Shown: positions 22,128 to 30,652 of the stretch, piece after piece
Layout: each line of letters starts with the position of its first letter
Numbering within the stretch: the stretch's first letter is position 1
NCBI GenBank assembly: GCA_039090855.1
Contig: CM077005.1
Location: 76,318,607 to 76,382,606 of the forward strand
Source: Macrothele yani
Lineage: Eukaryota > Arthropoda > Arachnida > Araneae > Macrothelidae
Direction of reading: 5' to 3'
Length of the DNA: 64,000 nucleotides
Notes under the pieces: generated by a model
The model's input: only the letters and a program-made list of their open reading frames with translations
The model's database searches: none
What the model was told of the DNA's origin: nothing
Position numbers and translations under genes: made by a program

Positions 22128-23448
22128 ACATGATTACTATTAAGGCTTTCTCGTCTGAAAACATGATTACTATTAAGGCTTTCTCGTCTGAAAACATGAT
22201 TACTATTAAGGCTTTCTCGTCTGAAAACATGATTACTATTAAGGCTTTCTCGTCTGAAAACATGATTACTATTAAGGCTTTCTCGTCTGAAAACATGATT
22301 ACTATTAAGGCTTTCTCGTCTGAAAACATGATTACAATTAAGGCTTTCTCGCCTGAAAACATGATTACTATTAAGGCTTTCTCGTCTGAAAACATGATTA
22401 CTATTAAGGCTTTCTCGTCTGAAAACATGATTACTATTAAGGCTTTCCCCTCTGAAAACATGATTACTATTAAGGCTTTCTCGTCTGAAAACATGATTAC
22501 TATTAAGGCTTTCTCGTCTGAAAACATGATTACTATTAAGGCTTTCTCGTCCGAAAACATGATTTTTATTAAGGCTTTCTCGTCTGAAAACATGATTACT
22601 ATTAAGGCTTTCTCGTCTGAAAACATGATTACTATTAAGGCTTTCTCGTCTGAAAACATGATTACTATTAAGGCTTTCTCGTCTGAAAACATGATTACTA
22701 TTAAGGCTTTCTCGTCTGAAAACATGATTACTATTAAGGCTTTCTCGTCTGAAAACATGATTACTATTAAGGCTTTCTCGTCTGAAAACATGATTACAAT
22801 TAAGGCTTTCTCGCCTGAAAACATGATTACTATTAAGGCTTTCTCGTCTGAAAACATGATTACTATTAAGGCTTTCTCGTCTGAAAACATGATTACTATT
22901 AAGGCTTTCCCCTCTGAAAACATGATTACTATTAAGGCTTTCTCGTCTGAAAACATGATTACTATTAAGGCTTTCTCGTCTGAAAACATGATTACTATTA
23001 AGGCTTTCTCGTCCGAAAACATGATTTTTATTAAGGCTTTCTCGTCTGAAAACATGATTACTATTAAGGCTTTCTCGTCGGAAAACATGATTACTATTAA
23101 GGCTTTCCCGTCTGAAAACATGATTACTATTAAGGCTTTCTCGTCTGAAAACATGATTTTTATTAAGGCTTTCTCGTCTGAAAACATGATTACTATTAAG
23201 GCTTTCTCGTCGGAAAACATGATTACTATTAAGGCTTTCCCGTCTGAAAACATGATTACTATTAAGGCTTTCTCGTCTGAAAACATGATTACTATTAAGG
23301 CTTTCTCGTCTGAAAACATGATTACTATTAAGGCTTTCTCGTCTGAAAACATGATTACTATAAAGGCTTTCTCGTCTGAAAACATGATTACTAATAAAGC
23401 TTTCGCTTCTAAAAACATGATTACTATTAAGGCTTTCTCTTCTGAAAA
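22128..23448. repeat. 33-bp minisatellite, about 40 units, with higher-order structure
   Basis: The unit begins ACATGATTACTATTAAGG and continues CTTTCTCGTCTGAAA. Because 33 is divisible by three and few units contain stops, long frames stay open on both strands: 462 codons plus strand, 475 and 466 minus strand. The plus frame is an 11-residue repeat MITIKAFSSEN; the minus frames repeat SDEKALIVIMF or RRESLNSNHVF. Variant units recur at exactly 462 bp (14 units): 22330/22792, 22441/22903 and 22561/23023. A second period of 132 bp (4 units) is seen at 23023/23155. I read this as non-coding amplified DNA. Confidence 0.9.
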
Positions 23449-23898
23449 GGTTCGACGCATACACATGCATATTACATCACGCCGTACTTTTTTTTTTTTT
23501 TACCTATACATAAGATGATAAATTAATTTATTACAAGCGTGAACTCACAGCACAATATTCTAGTTTCAGCTCACCTCAACAAAAAAAGGGGGGGGGAAGG
23601 AGTCGGAAGAAATAAGTAACCGCAAATGAACTCATTAATATTCGCCCTATCTGATTTCACGGCTCACACATCTTCAAAACAACGCAACCAGTCCTTCTGG
23701 CTGCTGTGAATATATTACATTTGACACCGGTGACTTTTGTGACGTCCACCACTTTGAAAAGCAGATTACAGTTGCCCTTTACTTTCCACGCTTGGGGTTT
23801 AACTATTCTATTTTTTTTTTTTCTGGTTGGAGGTTTAAAAATATTTTTTGTTTGACCTGGTGGTGCAGATATAGTGACAGGATACACAGACATAATTG
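23449..23898. other. No gene; homopolymer-rich
   Basis: T runs near 23490 and 23810, and an A run then G run at about 23581-23598. No frame identified. Confidence 0.4.
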
Positions 23899-24115
23899 TT
23901 TTTTTTTAATTGGAGATTTAACGACCACCGTGAGCAACTCAATGGGCTATAAGCAGTCGCCCGTCCCTAATTTAGGGTCACTGGTTCCAGGGAAGGGAGA
24001 GAGCCACTGCCGGAAGACAAACACAACATCCATGCCTCATCGGGATTCGAACCCGGACCCCTTTTGGAAGAATGATCAGAGGCCATCGCTTAGACCACTG
24101 CGCCACCGGGGCGGC
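23899..24115 (-). mobile_element. SINE family S1, full-length copy
   Basis: Minus strand head ends at GCCGCCCCGGTGG (24103-24115), with B box GGGTTCGAATCCCG and the body blocks of the family, then an A tail seen as T at 23899. Well preserved, so relatively young. Confidence 0.85.
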
Positions 24116-25260
24116 AGCTTCCTTGGCGTCCTGTGTTCATAGGTTTTTACTGTCTGAAAGCGGCCGGCAATTCTGGGCTTGTGCTTTTTCCCCCAGTAGG
24201 AGTCGGGACAGGTCCTACGGTCATTACATTAACGACAGCTTTCCACAAAGACACGAACGCTTGTGGTTTACGCCTGCAGGTCCCTTGGAGAAAATGAGAA
24301 CAATGATTAACCAAAGTCCCTTAGAATAGGTACCAGCTTTGATCTTTTTATGCTCGCCGCTGTTCTTCAGGAATCTTTATCGTCAGTTTTACTCTGAAGT
24401 TCAGTTTTTTTGATGGAAACAAATGAAATCCTAAGTTATAACAAGAATTTAATAAAACGAATGCTAATGTAAATGCAATCCTTTTGTAACGATCAGTAGA
24501 ATTATATTCTACGAACAATTCTGAATTATAGATTTTCAAATTGTTGTGATGAGATTTTTCGTGAAAATGATACGGAAAAGATATCTGTTCTGCTGTTTCA
24601 CTTTCATAAACGAACGAATTATTGAGGAAAATTTTGAACATATTTAAATAAAAACCATGTGCTTTTTGATATTAGGTTACAGTCCGTAGGATTGAACTGA
24701 TGTGCCTAAATTCTCGATCTTTCGACTTCAAGTAATGGGTGGAATTTAAAACTATATATTCTCGGAAAAAGAAAGCAATTATTCGCCTGGTCGGTAAGTT
24801 TTTTTAAATTGATACCGCTAATGGAATATCTGTAAGAAAATGTTAAAACAGTTCTACAGAAATATTGGATAGTAACACAACAATTGAACTTCGAATTGCT
24901 CTGTAACCTCCAACCCAGATTTTGCTTACCTGACTTATGGATAGTTTTCGTAATTTCATGTTTTAATGGTGTCGAAATTTAATGTATAATAGCTGATACT
25001 TATTGTAAATATAATTCTGTGACTTTGTGCAGGTTTACAGGCGAAACTTGATTCAATTATAAAAGAGTACCGTGTAACAGCACAAGAAAAGGCGAGCACA
25101 CATTTGATTACCTGTTGGAACGGAAAAAGAATATATACATACAATTTTTATGGGAGTAGAATAAACTAATTAGAGAAAAAAATAACGTTAAAAACTTTTG
25201 TTTTTGAGTACTTCACGGACTCGACTTAGTTAGTCAAAATATAATAAAAAGATCGCTAGT
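24116..25260. other. No gene recognised
   Basis: AT-rich with short frames. Ends at the target duplication of foldback element A. Confidence 0.4.
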
Positions 25261-25266
25261 TCTAAC

Positions 25267-26939
25267 CGGGTACGGAGAAGTGCCCACCTGAGAACTGGAC
25301 ACATTGGAATTTCAGTGCCATAAAGTTCTTCTGCATAAACAAACTTCATGTGGCTATATTCCCCACTACAATTGAGCAACTATTGTTCATATTTTTTTTT
25401 AATATTTAATTTTCAGTAAAATATTTAGACATTTCCATGATTTTCGGGCCAAAGACAAAGCGGAGAACTGGCCAAAAAAGTTTAAGGGGCCGTAGAAAAA
25501 TTGCTTTCTGGACTGCTTGGTGGCTATACGTATGCCGAGATTGATTATCTAACACACATAACATTCCCGTGATTTCATATTTTCTTATTTACGATATTTT
25601 TTAAGGTTTATAAACTACAGCTAAACATATTATCTGCGGGTATGTGTAAACCCAGGAAACTTATTGGGGGAGGGGGGTGCTTAAAACCTAAAATATCAAA
25701 TGCAAATAATTTCTGCTCTCATCGAGAGATTTTTAGCATTCACAAGCTAAAACTCAAAAAATTATCTGAGGGCATGTGCCTACACAGGAAACCTGTCGGA
25801 GGGGGGGGGGGGGTTAAACCAAAAGTATAAAATATTAAGAATTTCTAGTACGATCGACAGGTTTCCTGTGTAGGGCATATGCCTACACAGGAAACCTATC
25901 GGGGGGGGGTTAAACCAAAAGTATAAAATATTAAGAATTTCTAGTACGATCGGGAGATTTTCAGCATTTACAGGCTACAACTCGACACATTATCTGAGGT
26001 CATGTGCCTACTCAGCAAACCTGTCGGGAGGTGGGGGTGTTGTACCAAAAGTATAAAATGTAAAGCATTTCTGGTCCGATCGAGAGATTTTCAGCGTTCA
26101 CAAATTATCTGAGGACATGTGCCTACATAGCAGAACTGTCGAGGAGGGGGGGTTAATACCAAAAGTGTAAAATATAAAGCATTTCCGGCCCGATAGGGAG
26201 ATTTTCAGCATTTACAACCTACAAGTCAACAAATTATCTGAGGGCATGTGCCTACATAGCAGACCTGTCGAGGAGGGGGTAATACCAAAAGTGTAAAATA
26301 TAAAGCATTTCCGGCCCGATAGGGAGATTTTCAGCATTTACAACTACAAGTCAACAAATTATCTGAGAGTATGAAATGTAAAGAAATTCGTGTCCGATCG
26401 GGAGTTTTTCAGCATTTTGAACCAGAAATACTTTATGCTTTATACTTTAAATTTTTGGTGTTACCCCCTCCCCTCCCGACAGGTTTCGTTATAAATGCTG
26501 AAAATCTCCCGTTCGGATGAGAAGTTCTTTATATTTTACACTCTCTCCGTCAGGTTTGCTGAGTAGGCAGATGCCATCAGATAATTTATTGACTTATAGG
26601 TTGTAAATGCTGAAAATCTCCCGATCGGACCGGAAATACTTTGCATTTTACACTTTTGGTATTACCCCCCCCTTCCCCGATATTTTTGCTGAGTAGGCAG
26701 ATGCCCTCAGATAATGTGTCTCGAGTTATAGACTGTAAATGCTGCAAATCTCCAGATCGGACCAGAAATGCTTCATATTTTACACTTTTGGTAACCCCCA
26801 CCCCCTGACAGGTTTCCCTAGTCAGCACATTATATTACTCAGATAACCAACCTCTGCGGGTCGCGGTCACGAAGCGTTCAAAAATGCAATTTTAATACGG
26901 TCCCTTAAACTTTTAGTGGCCAGTTCTCCTACACCCAGC
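25267..26939. mobile_element. Foldback-like non-autonomous element A
   Basis: The two halves are inverted relative to each other. Left end CGGGTACGGAGAAG and right end (reverse complement) GCTGGGTGTAGGAGAAC are related. A 6-bp TCTAAC is present on both sides (25261-25266, 26940-26945). Each half has AGAACTGGCC blocks, a shared single-copy segment with AAGGGGCCGTA-type sequence, and then tandem units of about 130-150 bp. The units read plus-sense until about 26400 and minus-sense after it. Each unit has a poly-G tract next to AAACCTGTCG and a GATCGGGAGATTTTCAGCA block. No transposase frame. Related to element B at 30653-32780. Confidence 0.75.
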
Positions 26940-26945
26940 TCTAAC

Positions 26946-27219
26946 ACCCCTGCTGCGGGGGTTAGAACTAATAAACGCTTACTGCTGGGATGAAGGACCT
27001 CACGACAATCGAGAAACTGGTACACAAGGCGTGAAGCAATTTAAGACATATGTACATGACTAAAAGCGAAATATTTTTTTTACTGAAATACTTTACATTT
27101 TCCAGCACTCCTTGCAGTTTCTCGTATCTACAAGCCACGTGACCTGAAATAGCTGAAGTGCATCCACAAAAGGCAAAATACAAAGCAAGGAAGTTCCCAT
27201 CTCGGCTATATTTTTGACA
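26946..27219. other. Spacer
   Basis: Begins with a small inverted pair (CTAACACCCC near 26941 and GGGGGTTAGAAC near 26957) just outside the foldback element. No gene seen. Confidence 0.35.
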
Positions 27220-27540
27220 AACATTCTATGAGCATCGCCAAAGGCGTAACTAGGCATACCCGCGTGCGTCCCGGGCACACCCCAAATATTGCGCCCCCGG
27301 CTGTGCTTCTACTATATCTATCTATCTATCTATCTATATATATATATATATCATCATCATCATCAACCATTATCAATTTACTGCAGGATGAAGGTTTCTT
27401 CCACAACTGTCTGTCTTGAGCCACTCTGCTCCATGTTACTCCGGCATGCTTTCGAATTTCATCAATCCATCTCCAACGTAGTCATCATTCTGGGTCTTTT
27501 TGTGCTGAAATTTATATATATATATATATATATACACGGT
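27220..27540 (+). mobile_element. LINE 3'-end-like fragment with microsatellites, copy 1
   Basis: Contains GCGTGCGTCCCGGGCACACC, then (TCTA)n/(TA)n, then (CAT)n leading to AACCATTATCAATTTACTGC and GGATGAAGG. This tail is a common 3' end of RTE-like elements in insects. A second copy at 27595 shares the same block order, so the two are duplicates or two insertions. It ends in another TA run. Confidence 0.55.
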
Positions 27541-27594
27541 TGAGCCACATTGTTGTGACCGCCAGCTAATATCCAGAATAATCGCCGGCTAAAT
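27541..27594. other. Possible Tc1 end remnant
   Basis: GAGCCACATTGTTGTGACCG resembles the inverted end GTGGCCACTTTCTTATGACC of the element at 38986, so this may be a stranded transposon end. Confidence 0.3.
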
Positions 27595-27799
27595 TTTTAA
27601 CAAACATTCTGTGAGCAACGCCTAAGGCGTAACTACGAATTTCCGCGTGCGTCCCGGGCACACCCCAAATATAGTGCCCCCGTCTGTGCATCTACTATAT
27701 ATATATATATATATCATCATCAACAACAACATTGTTAACCATTATCAGTCCACTGCTGGATGAAAGTCTCCCCAAGTTTGTTCCAGAACTGTCTGTATA
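27595..27799 (+). mobile_element. LINE 3'-end-like fragment, copy 2, cut by a Tc1 insertion
   Basis: Same block order as copy 1: AAACATTCTGTGAGCAACGC, GTGCGTCCCGGGCACACCCC, a TA run, a CAT run, then AACCATTATCAGTCCACTGC. It stops at ACTGTCTGTA, where the Tc1 element begins. Confidence 0.6.
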
Positions 27800-27801
27800 T
27801 A

Positions 27802-29233
27802 CACTGGCGGAAAGTGAAAAAAAGGACACCAAGAAGGAATTGGCGGACGATCATGAAATTCACATATGTAATTGGGGTCGAGTTTACGTAGGTGTGATGT
27901 TAATCTCGGGACCAACCAGTGAGCGCTTACGCCACAGCACGGCATAATATGCAAATTATCGTCGGTAGTATTTAAGGAGTACGGCGAAGTAAATGTAATC
28001 AGTCGTCGGCGTACGGACACGTGCGAAGACCCTGAAGAAGCTGCAATGCCTGCACATAGAAGACGTGTACGATTTCAGCAGTTATCGGACTTTGATCGAG
28101 GTCGTCTAGTCGGACTCCGCGAGGCCGGGTGGTCGTATCGTCGTATTGCGGAGCGAATTGGACGGGAAGCATCGGTGATGGTACGATGGGGGCGTAGATG
28201 GTCCGAAGAACATTCCCACACGAGAAGACGTGGAACCGGGAGTCACAGACGGACTGATGAGCGGACCGATCGACGCATAAGAAGAGCGGCGTTGTCAAGC
28301 AGAACATCCACTGCGACGCAAATCCGAGCTGCCGTTGCACCTGAGGTGATTGTGCGAACAATCCGCAACCGTCTACTGGATGCAGGACTACGTGCACGTG
28401 TGCCTCTGGCATGTGTACCTCTGAGTCCAGCTCACCGTCAGGAACGACTGTAGTGGTGTTGCCAACGTCTGCACTGGAGAACGCAATGGCGATCTGTCGT
28501 GTTTAGCGATGAAAGCAGATTCTGCTTGGGAGCCTCCGATAGCCGTATGCGTGTTCACAGACGCACAGGGGAACGTCTCCACGCTTCTTGCATCCGCCAG
28601 TGACACACAGGGCCTACACCTGGTCTCCTGGTGTGGGGAGCGATCAGCTATCACTCCCGTACACAACTAGTGTTTGTACCGGGTACGTTAAACAGCACCT
28701 CCTACATCAACAACATCATTCATCCCATTGTTGTGCCATTTGTAAGGTCGGTCCATCGTGGTGTTTTCCAGCAAGATAACACACGCCCACTCACGGCACG
28801 TGCAACGCAACATGCACTTCAGGGTGTGAGACAACTTGTATGGCCTGCACGTTCACCGGATTTGTCCCCCTTTGAGCACGTGTGGGATTTTATAAGACAA
28901 CGACTTATCCGGTCTCCACGGCCAGCCACGGCCATCCTGGATTTACGCGTCCAGGTTGAGGATGCTTGGAACTCAATACCCCAAACTTACATCCAACATC
29001 TGTACGACAGACTCCATGGCAGAATTGCACAGTGTGACGCAGTTCATGGCGGTTCAACCTCGTACTAACCATGTTACATGGAAATGTTATTTTTCAGTTT
29101 ACCAGCAAATACAGCTTTATTTTGCCATAATGTTTTGATCACGTTATCCTCTGTATTCCGTTATTATGCTGTATAAATTTCGTTGGTATCAGACGTCTCT
29201 TTATTGGTGTTCTTTTTTCACTTTCCGCCGGTG
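27802..29233 (+). mobile_element. Tc1-like transposon with both ends (DD32E type)
   Basis: Ends CACTGGCGGAAAGTGAAAA (left) and CACCGGCGGAAAGTGAAAA (right, reverse complement) are inverted repeats of at least 30 bp. Both are flanked by TA (27800-27801, 29234-29235). Length 1432 bp. The same element type is found inverted at 49224-50651. Confidence 0.9.
28046..29068 (+). pseudogene. Tc1-like transposase with two nonsense codons
   Basis: 341-codon frame broken only by TAG (28451) and TGA (about 28607), with no frameshift. Residues 1-60 hold the first helix-turn-helix (LSDFDRGRLVGLREAGWSY then RRIAERIG). Residues ~95-130 hold the second (VRTIRNRLLDAGLRARVPL). The catalytic triad is present: VVFSDESRF, VFQQDNTRP and SPFEHVWD. 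Counting residues gives 32 between the second Asp and the Glu, two fewer than the usual 34. The C terminus RLHGRIAQCDAVHGGS is complete. Start chosen at the ATG giving MPAHRRR. Only two substitutions separate it from an open frame, so it is a fairly young copy. Confidence 0.9.
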
Positions 29234-29499
29234 TATATATACATTGACAAAGGTCTCTGGACACCTAGAAGAGAAACACATGGCATAGCATTTATTGACA
29301 TACATTAGTACTGTGTCGGTCCATCGTTGGCCCTAATGCATGCCCTGACCCTTCGAGACATGTTTTCGACAAGGTATTGGAACACAGCGATAGGTATGCG
29401 CTTCCATTCAATACATAATGCTGCCACTAACTGTTGCTTAGTAGTAGGCCTTGTTCCAAACTTCTTATGCGGCTCTTTAATTCATCACATAGGTTCTCT

Positions 29500-29679
29500 T
29501 GTAACGTACTAGAAGATGTGACGTACCTGCCAGAAGGACGCACACGACATAAAGGCAGATAGGAACCAGAATAAATGTCTGCGTAGCTCAGTTGGTAGAG
29601 CGACTTGTTCCGGAATAAGCGGCCTCGGGTTCGAATCCCGGCGTAGACCAAAAATGACGGAGAAATTTACTTCGTTATA
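29500..29679 (+). repeat. TRIM LTR 1
   Basis: 180 bp, TG start and TA end. The tRNA-like module begins 77 bases in and ends 31 bases before the LTR end. Confidence 0.85.
29577..29648 (+). tRNA. tRNA-like module in LTR 1
   Basis: 72 nt. Acceptor GTCTGCG pairs with CGTAGAC along all seven positions with one G-T wobble. D arm TAGCTCAGTTGGTAGAGC is a consensus A box. T arm TCGGGTTCGAATCCCGG is a full stem with B box. The anticodon stem needs a 6- or 8-nt loop around TTCCGGAA, so decoding function is doubtful; the promoter boxes are intact. Confidence 0.6.
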
Positions 29680-29692
29680 ATGGCGCCCGAAC
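29680..29692 (+). promoter_or_regulatory. Primer-binding site of TRIM copy
   Basis: One A after the LTR, then TGGCGCCCGAAC, complementary to the last 12 bases of Lys-type primer tRNA (established for lentiviruses and some Gypsy elements). Same sequence at 29986-29998 and, on the minus strand, at 15692-15704. Confidence 0.8.
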
Positions 29693-29806
29693 TATCCGGA
29701 TGACCCGGCCGTTCAAAATCTCGCATTGGTGTGATGTTATTTCCACACCGCGAGATAGGAAAAATATGAGCAGCACTTCGAAAAAGAAAAATAAGGGGGA
29801 GATGAT
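29680..29806 (+). other. TRIM interior 1 (non-coding)
   Basis: 127 bp between LTRs, with the blocks CCGGATGACCCGGCCGTTCA and TTTCCACACCGCGAGATAGG. It ends in an A-rich stretch and the purine tract AATAAGGGGGAGATGA. Compared with interior 2 it lacks the AATCCTTTCTCC segment, a small deletion. Confidence 0.8.
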
Positions 29807-29985
29807 GTAACGTACCAGGAGATGTGACGTACCTGCCAGCAGGACGCACATGACTTAAAGGCAGATAGGAATCATAATACATGTCTGCGTAGCTCAGTTG
29901 GTAGAGCGACTTGTTCCGGAATAAGCGTACTCGGGTTCGAATCCCGGCGTAGGCCAAAAATGACGGAGAAATTCACTTCGTTATA
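29807..29985 (+). repeat. TRIM LTR 2 (shared central LTR)
   Basis: 179 bp, same structure as LTR 1. Its tRNA-like module at 29883-29954 ends GTAGGC, one change from GTAGAC. Confidence 0.85.
29883..29954 (+). tRNA. tRNA-like module in LTR 2
   Basis: 72 nt, A and B boxes intact, acceptor stem with one altered base. Variable arm differs slightly from LTR 1. Confidence 0.55.
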
Positions 29986-30147
29986 ATGGCGCCCGAACTA
30001 TCCGGATGACCCGACCGTTCAAAATCTCGCAATGGTGTGATGTTATTTCCACACCGCGAGATAGGAAAAATAAGTGAATCCTTTCTCCAGCACTTCGAAA
30101 AAAAAAAAAAAAGAAAGAAAGAAAAAAATAAAATAAGGGGGAGATGA
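29986..30147 (+). other. TRIM interior 2 (non-coding)
   Basis: Begins A-TGGCGCCCGAAC and contains the TGAATCCTTTCTCCAGCACT segment. A 50-base A-rich stretch then follows, and AATAAGGGGGAGATGA. The A-rich stretch is longer than in interior 1. Confidence 0.8.
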
Positions 30148-30326
30148 TGTAACGTACTAGAAGATGTGACGTACCTGCCAGAAGGACGCACACGACATAA
30201 AGGCAGATAGGAACCAGAATAAATGTCCGCGTAGCTCAACTGGTAGAGCAACTTATTCCGGAATGAGTGGACCCGGGTTCGAATCCTGGCGCGGATAAAA
30301 ATGACGGAGAAATTCACTTCGTTATA
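30148..30326 (+). repeat. TRIM LTR 3
   Basis: 179 bp. Its tRNA-like module (30225-30296) is of the GTCCGCG / GGACCCGGG subtype also found in the 15.35-kb element, not the GTCTGCG subtype of LTRs 1 and 2. The array therefore joins two subfamilies. Confidence 0.85.
30225..30296 (+). tRNA. tRNA-like module in LTR 3
   Basis: 72 nt. Acceptor GTCCGCG pairs with CGCGGAT (one wobble). This is a compensated acceptor change relative to LTR 1, because both strands of the stem differ. A box TAGCTCAACTGGTAGAGC; B box GGTTCGAATCC. Confidence 0.6.
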
Positions 30327-30652
30327 CTCTATGGGATTAGGATCAGGGCTCTTTGCTGGCCAGTCTACACACGATACAGAATTAACGTCAAACCACGCCG
30401 TAACAGTCCTTGCTTTATGATTCGGTGCATTATCCTTCTGGTACCAACAAGGCTTGTTTCCACAGTATTGCCACAGAGTTAGTGGAGCATAATTGTCCAT
30501 AAAGTCGAAGTAGACGTGCTGCTTAACAGGTTTGTCCACGATACTAAATGGGCCTGGACCATACCACGAAAAATACCCCCACACGAGTACGCTGCCAGCT
30601 CCAAACTTGACCGTAGGAACGGTTCACTGTGGTAAATAGCGTTCCCCCGGTT

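Larger units (their letters stand above)
29500..30326 (+). mobile_element. Tandem TRIM: LTR-interior-LTR-interior-LTR, tRNA-like module in every LTR
   Basis: Three LTRs of 179-180 bp (29500-29679, 29807-29985, 30148-30326) alternate with two interiors of 127 and 162 bp. An exact CTCT duplication flanks the whole (29496-29499, 30327-30330), and the Tc1 gene reads through when the insert is removed. Each LTR has TGTAACGTAC, then a GACGTACCTGCCAGAAGGAC block, AATAAA, a 72-nt tRNA-like module, and AATGACGGAGAAATT to TTCGTTATA. Each interior starts A-TGGCGCCCGAAC (primer-binding site) and ends AATAAGGGGGAGATGA (purine tract). No protein frame. The shared central LTR indicates unequal recombination between two elements or a tandem reverse-transcription product. 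Confidence 0.9.

Noticed and set aside
22130..23518. Long plus-strand frame of MITIKAFSSEN repeats and two minus-strand frames as repeat proteins
   Set aside because: All are by-products of a 33-bp unit; three frames on two strands are open at once and no domain flanks the repeats.
25257..26970. TA duplication with GTTCTAACC inverted ends as borders of foldback element A
   Set aside because: Comparison with element B puts the ends at the GGGT...GAGAACTGG repeat and gives a TCTAAC duplication; the outer match is explained by that duplication plus a local inverted pair, though it is not fully excluded.
28046..28412. 137-codon minus-strand frame (and its mirror at 50041-50454 plus)
   Set aside because: Shadow of the Tc1 transposase; appears in both copies only because the two are homologous.
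29577..30296. Cluster of three genuine tRNA genes
   Set aside because: They sit at fixed offsets inside direct LTR repeats with target duplications, and the anticodon loop is abnormal, so they are modules of a mobile element.
29500..30326. Tandem SINE array
   Set aside because: Primer-binding site, purine tract, exact 4-bp duplication around the whole and LTR order fit a TRIM better; no poly(A) tail ends the insertion.
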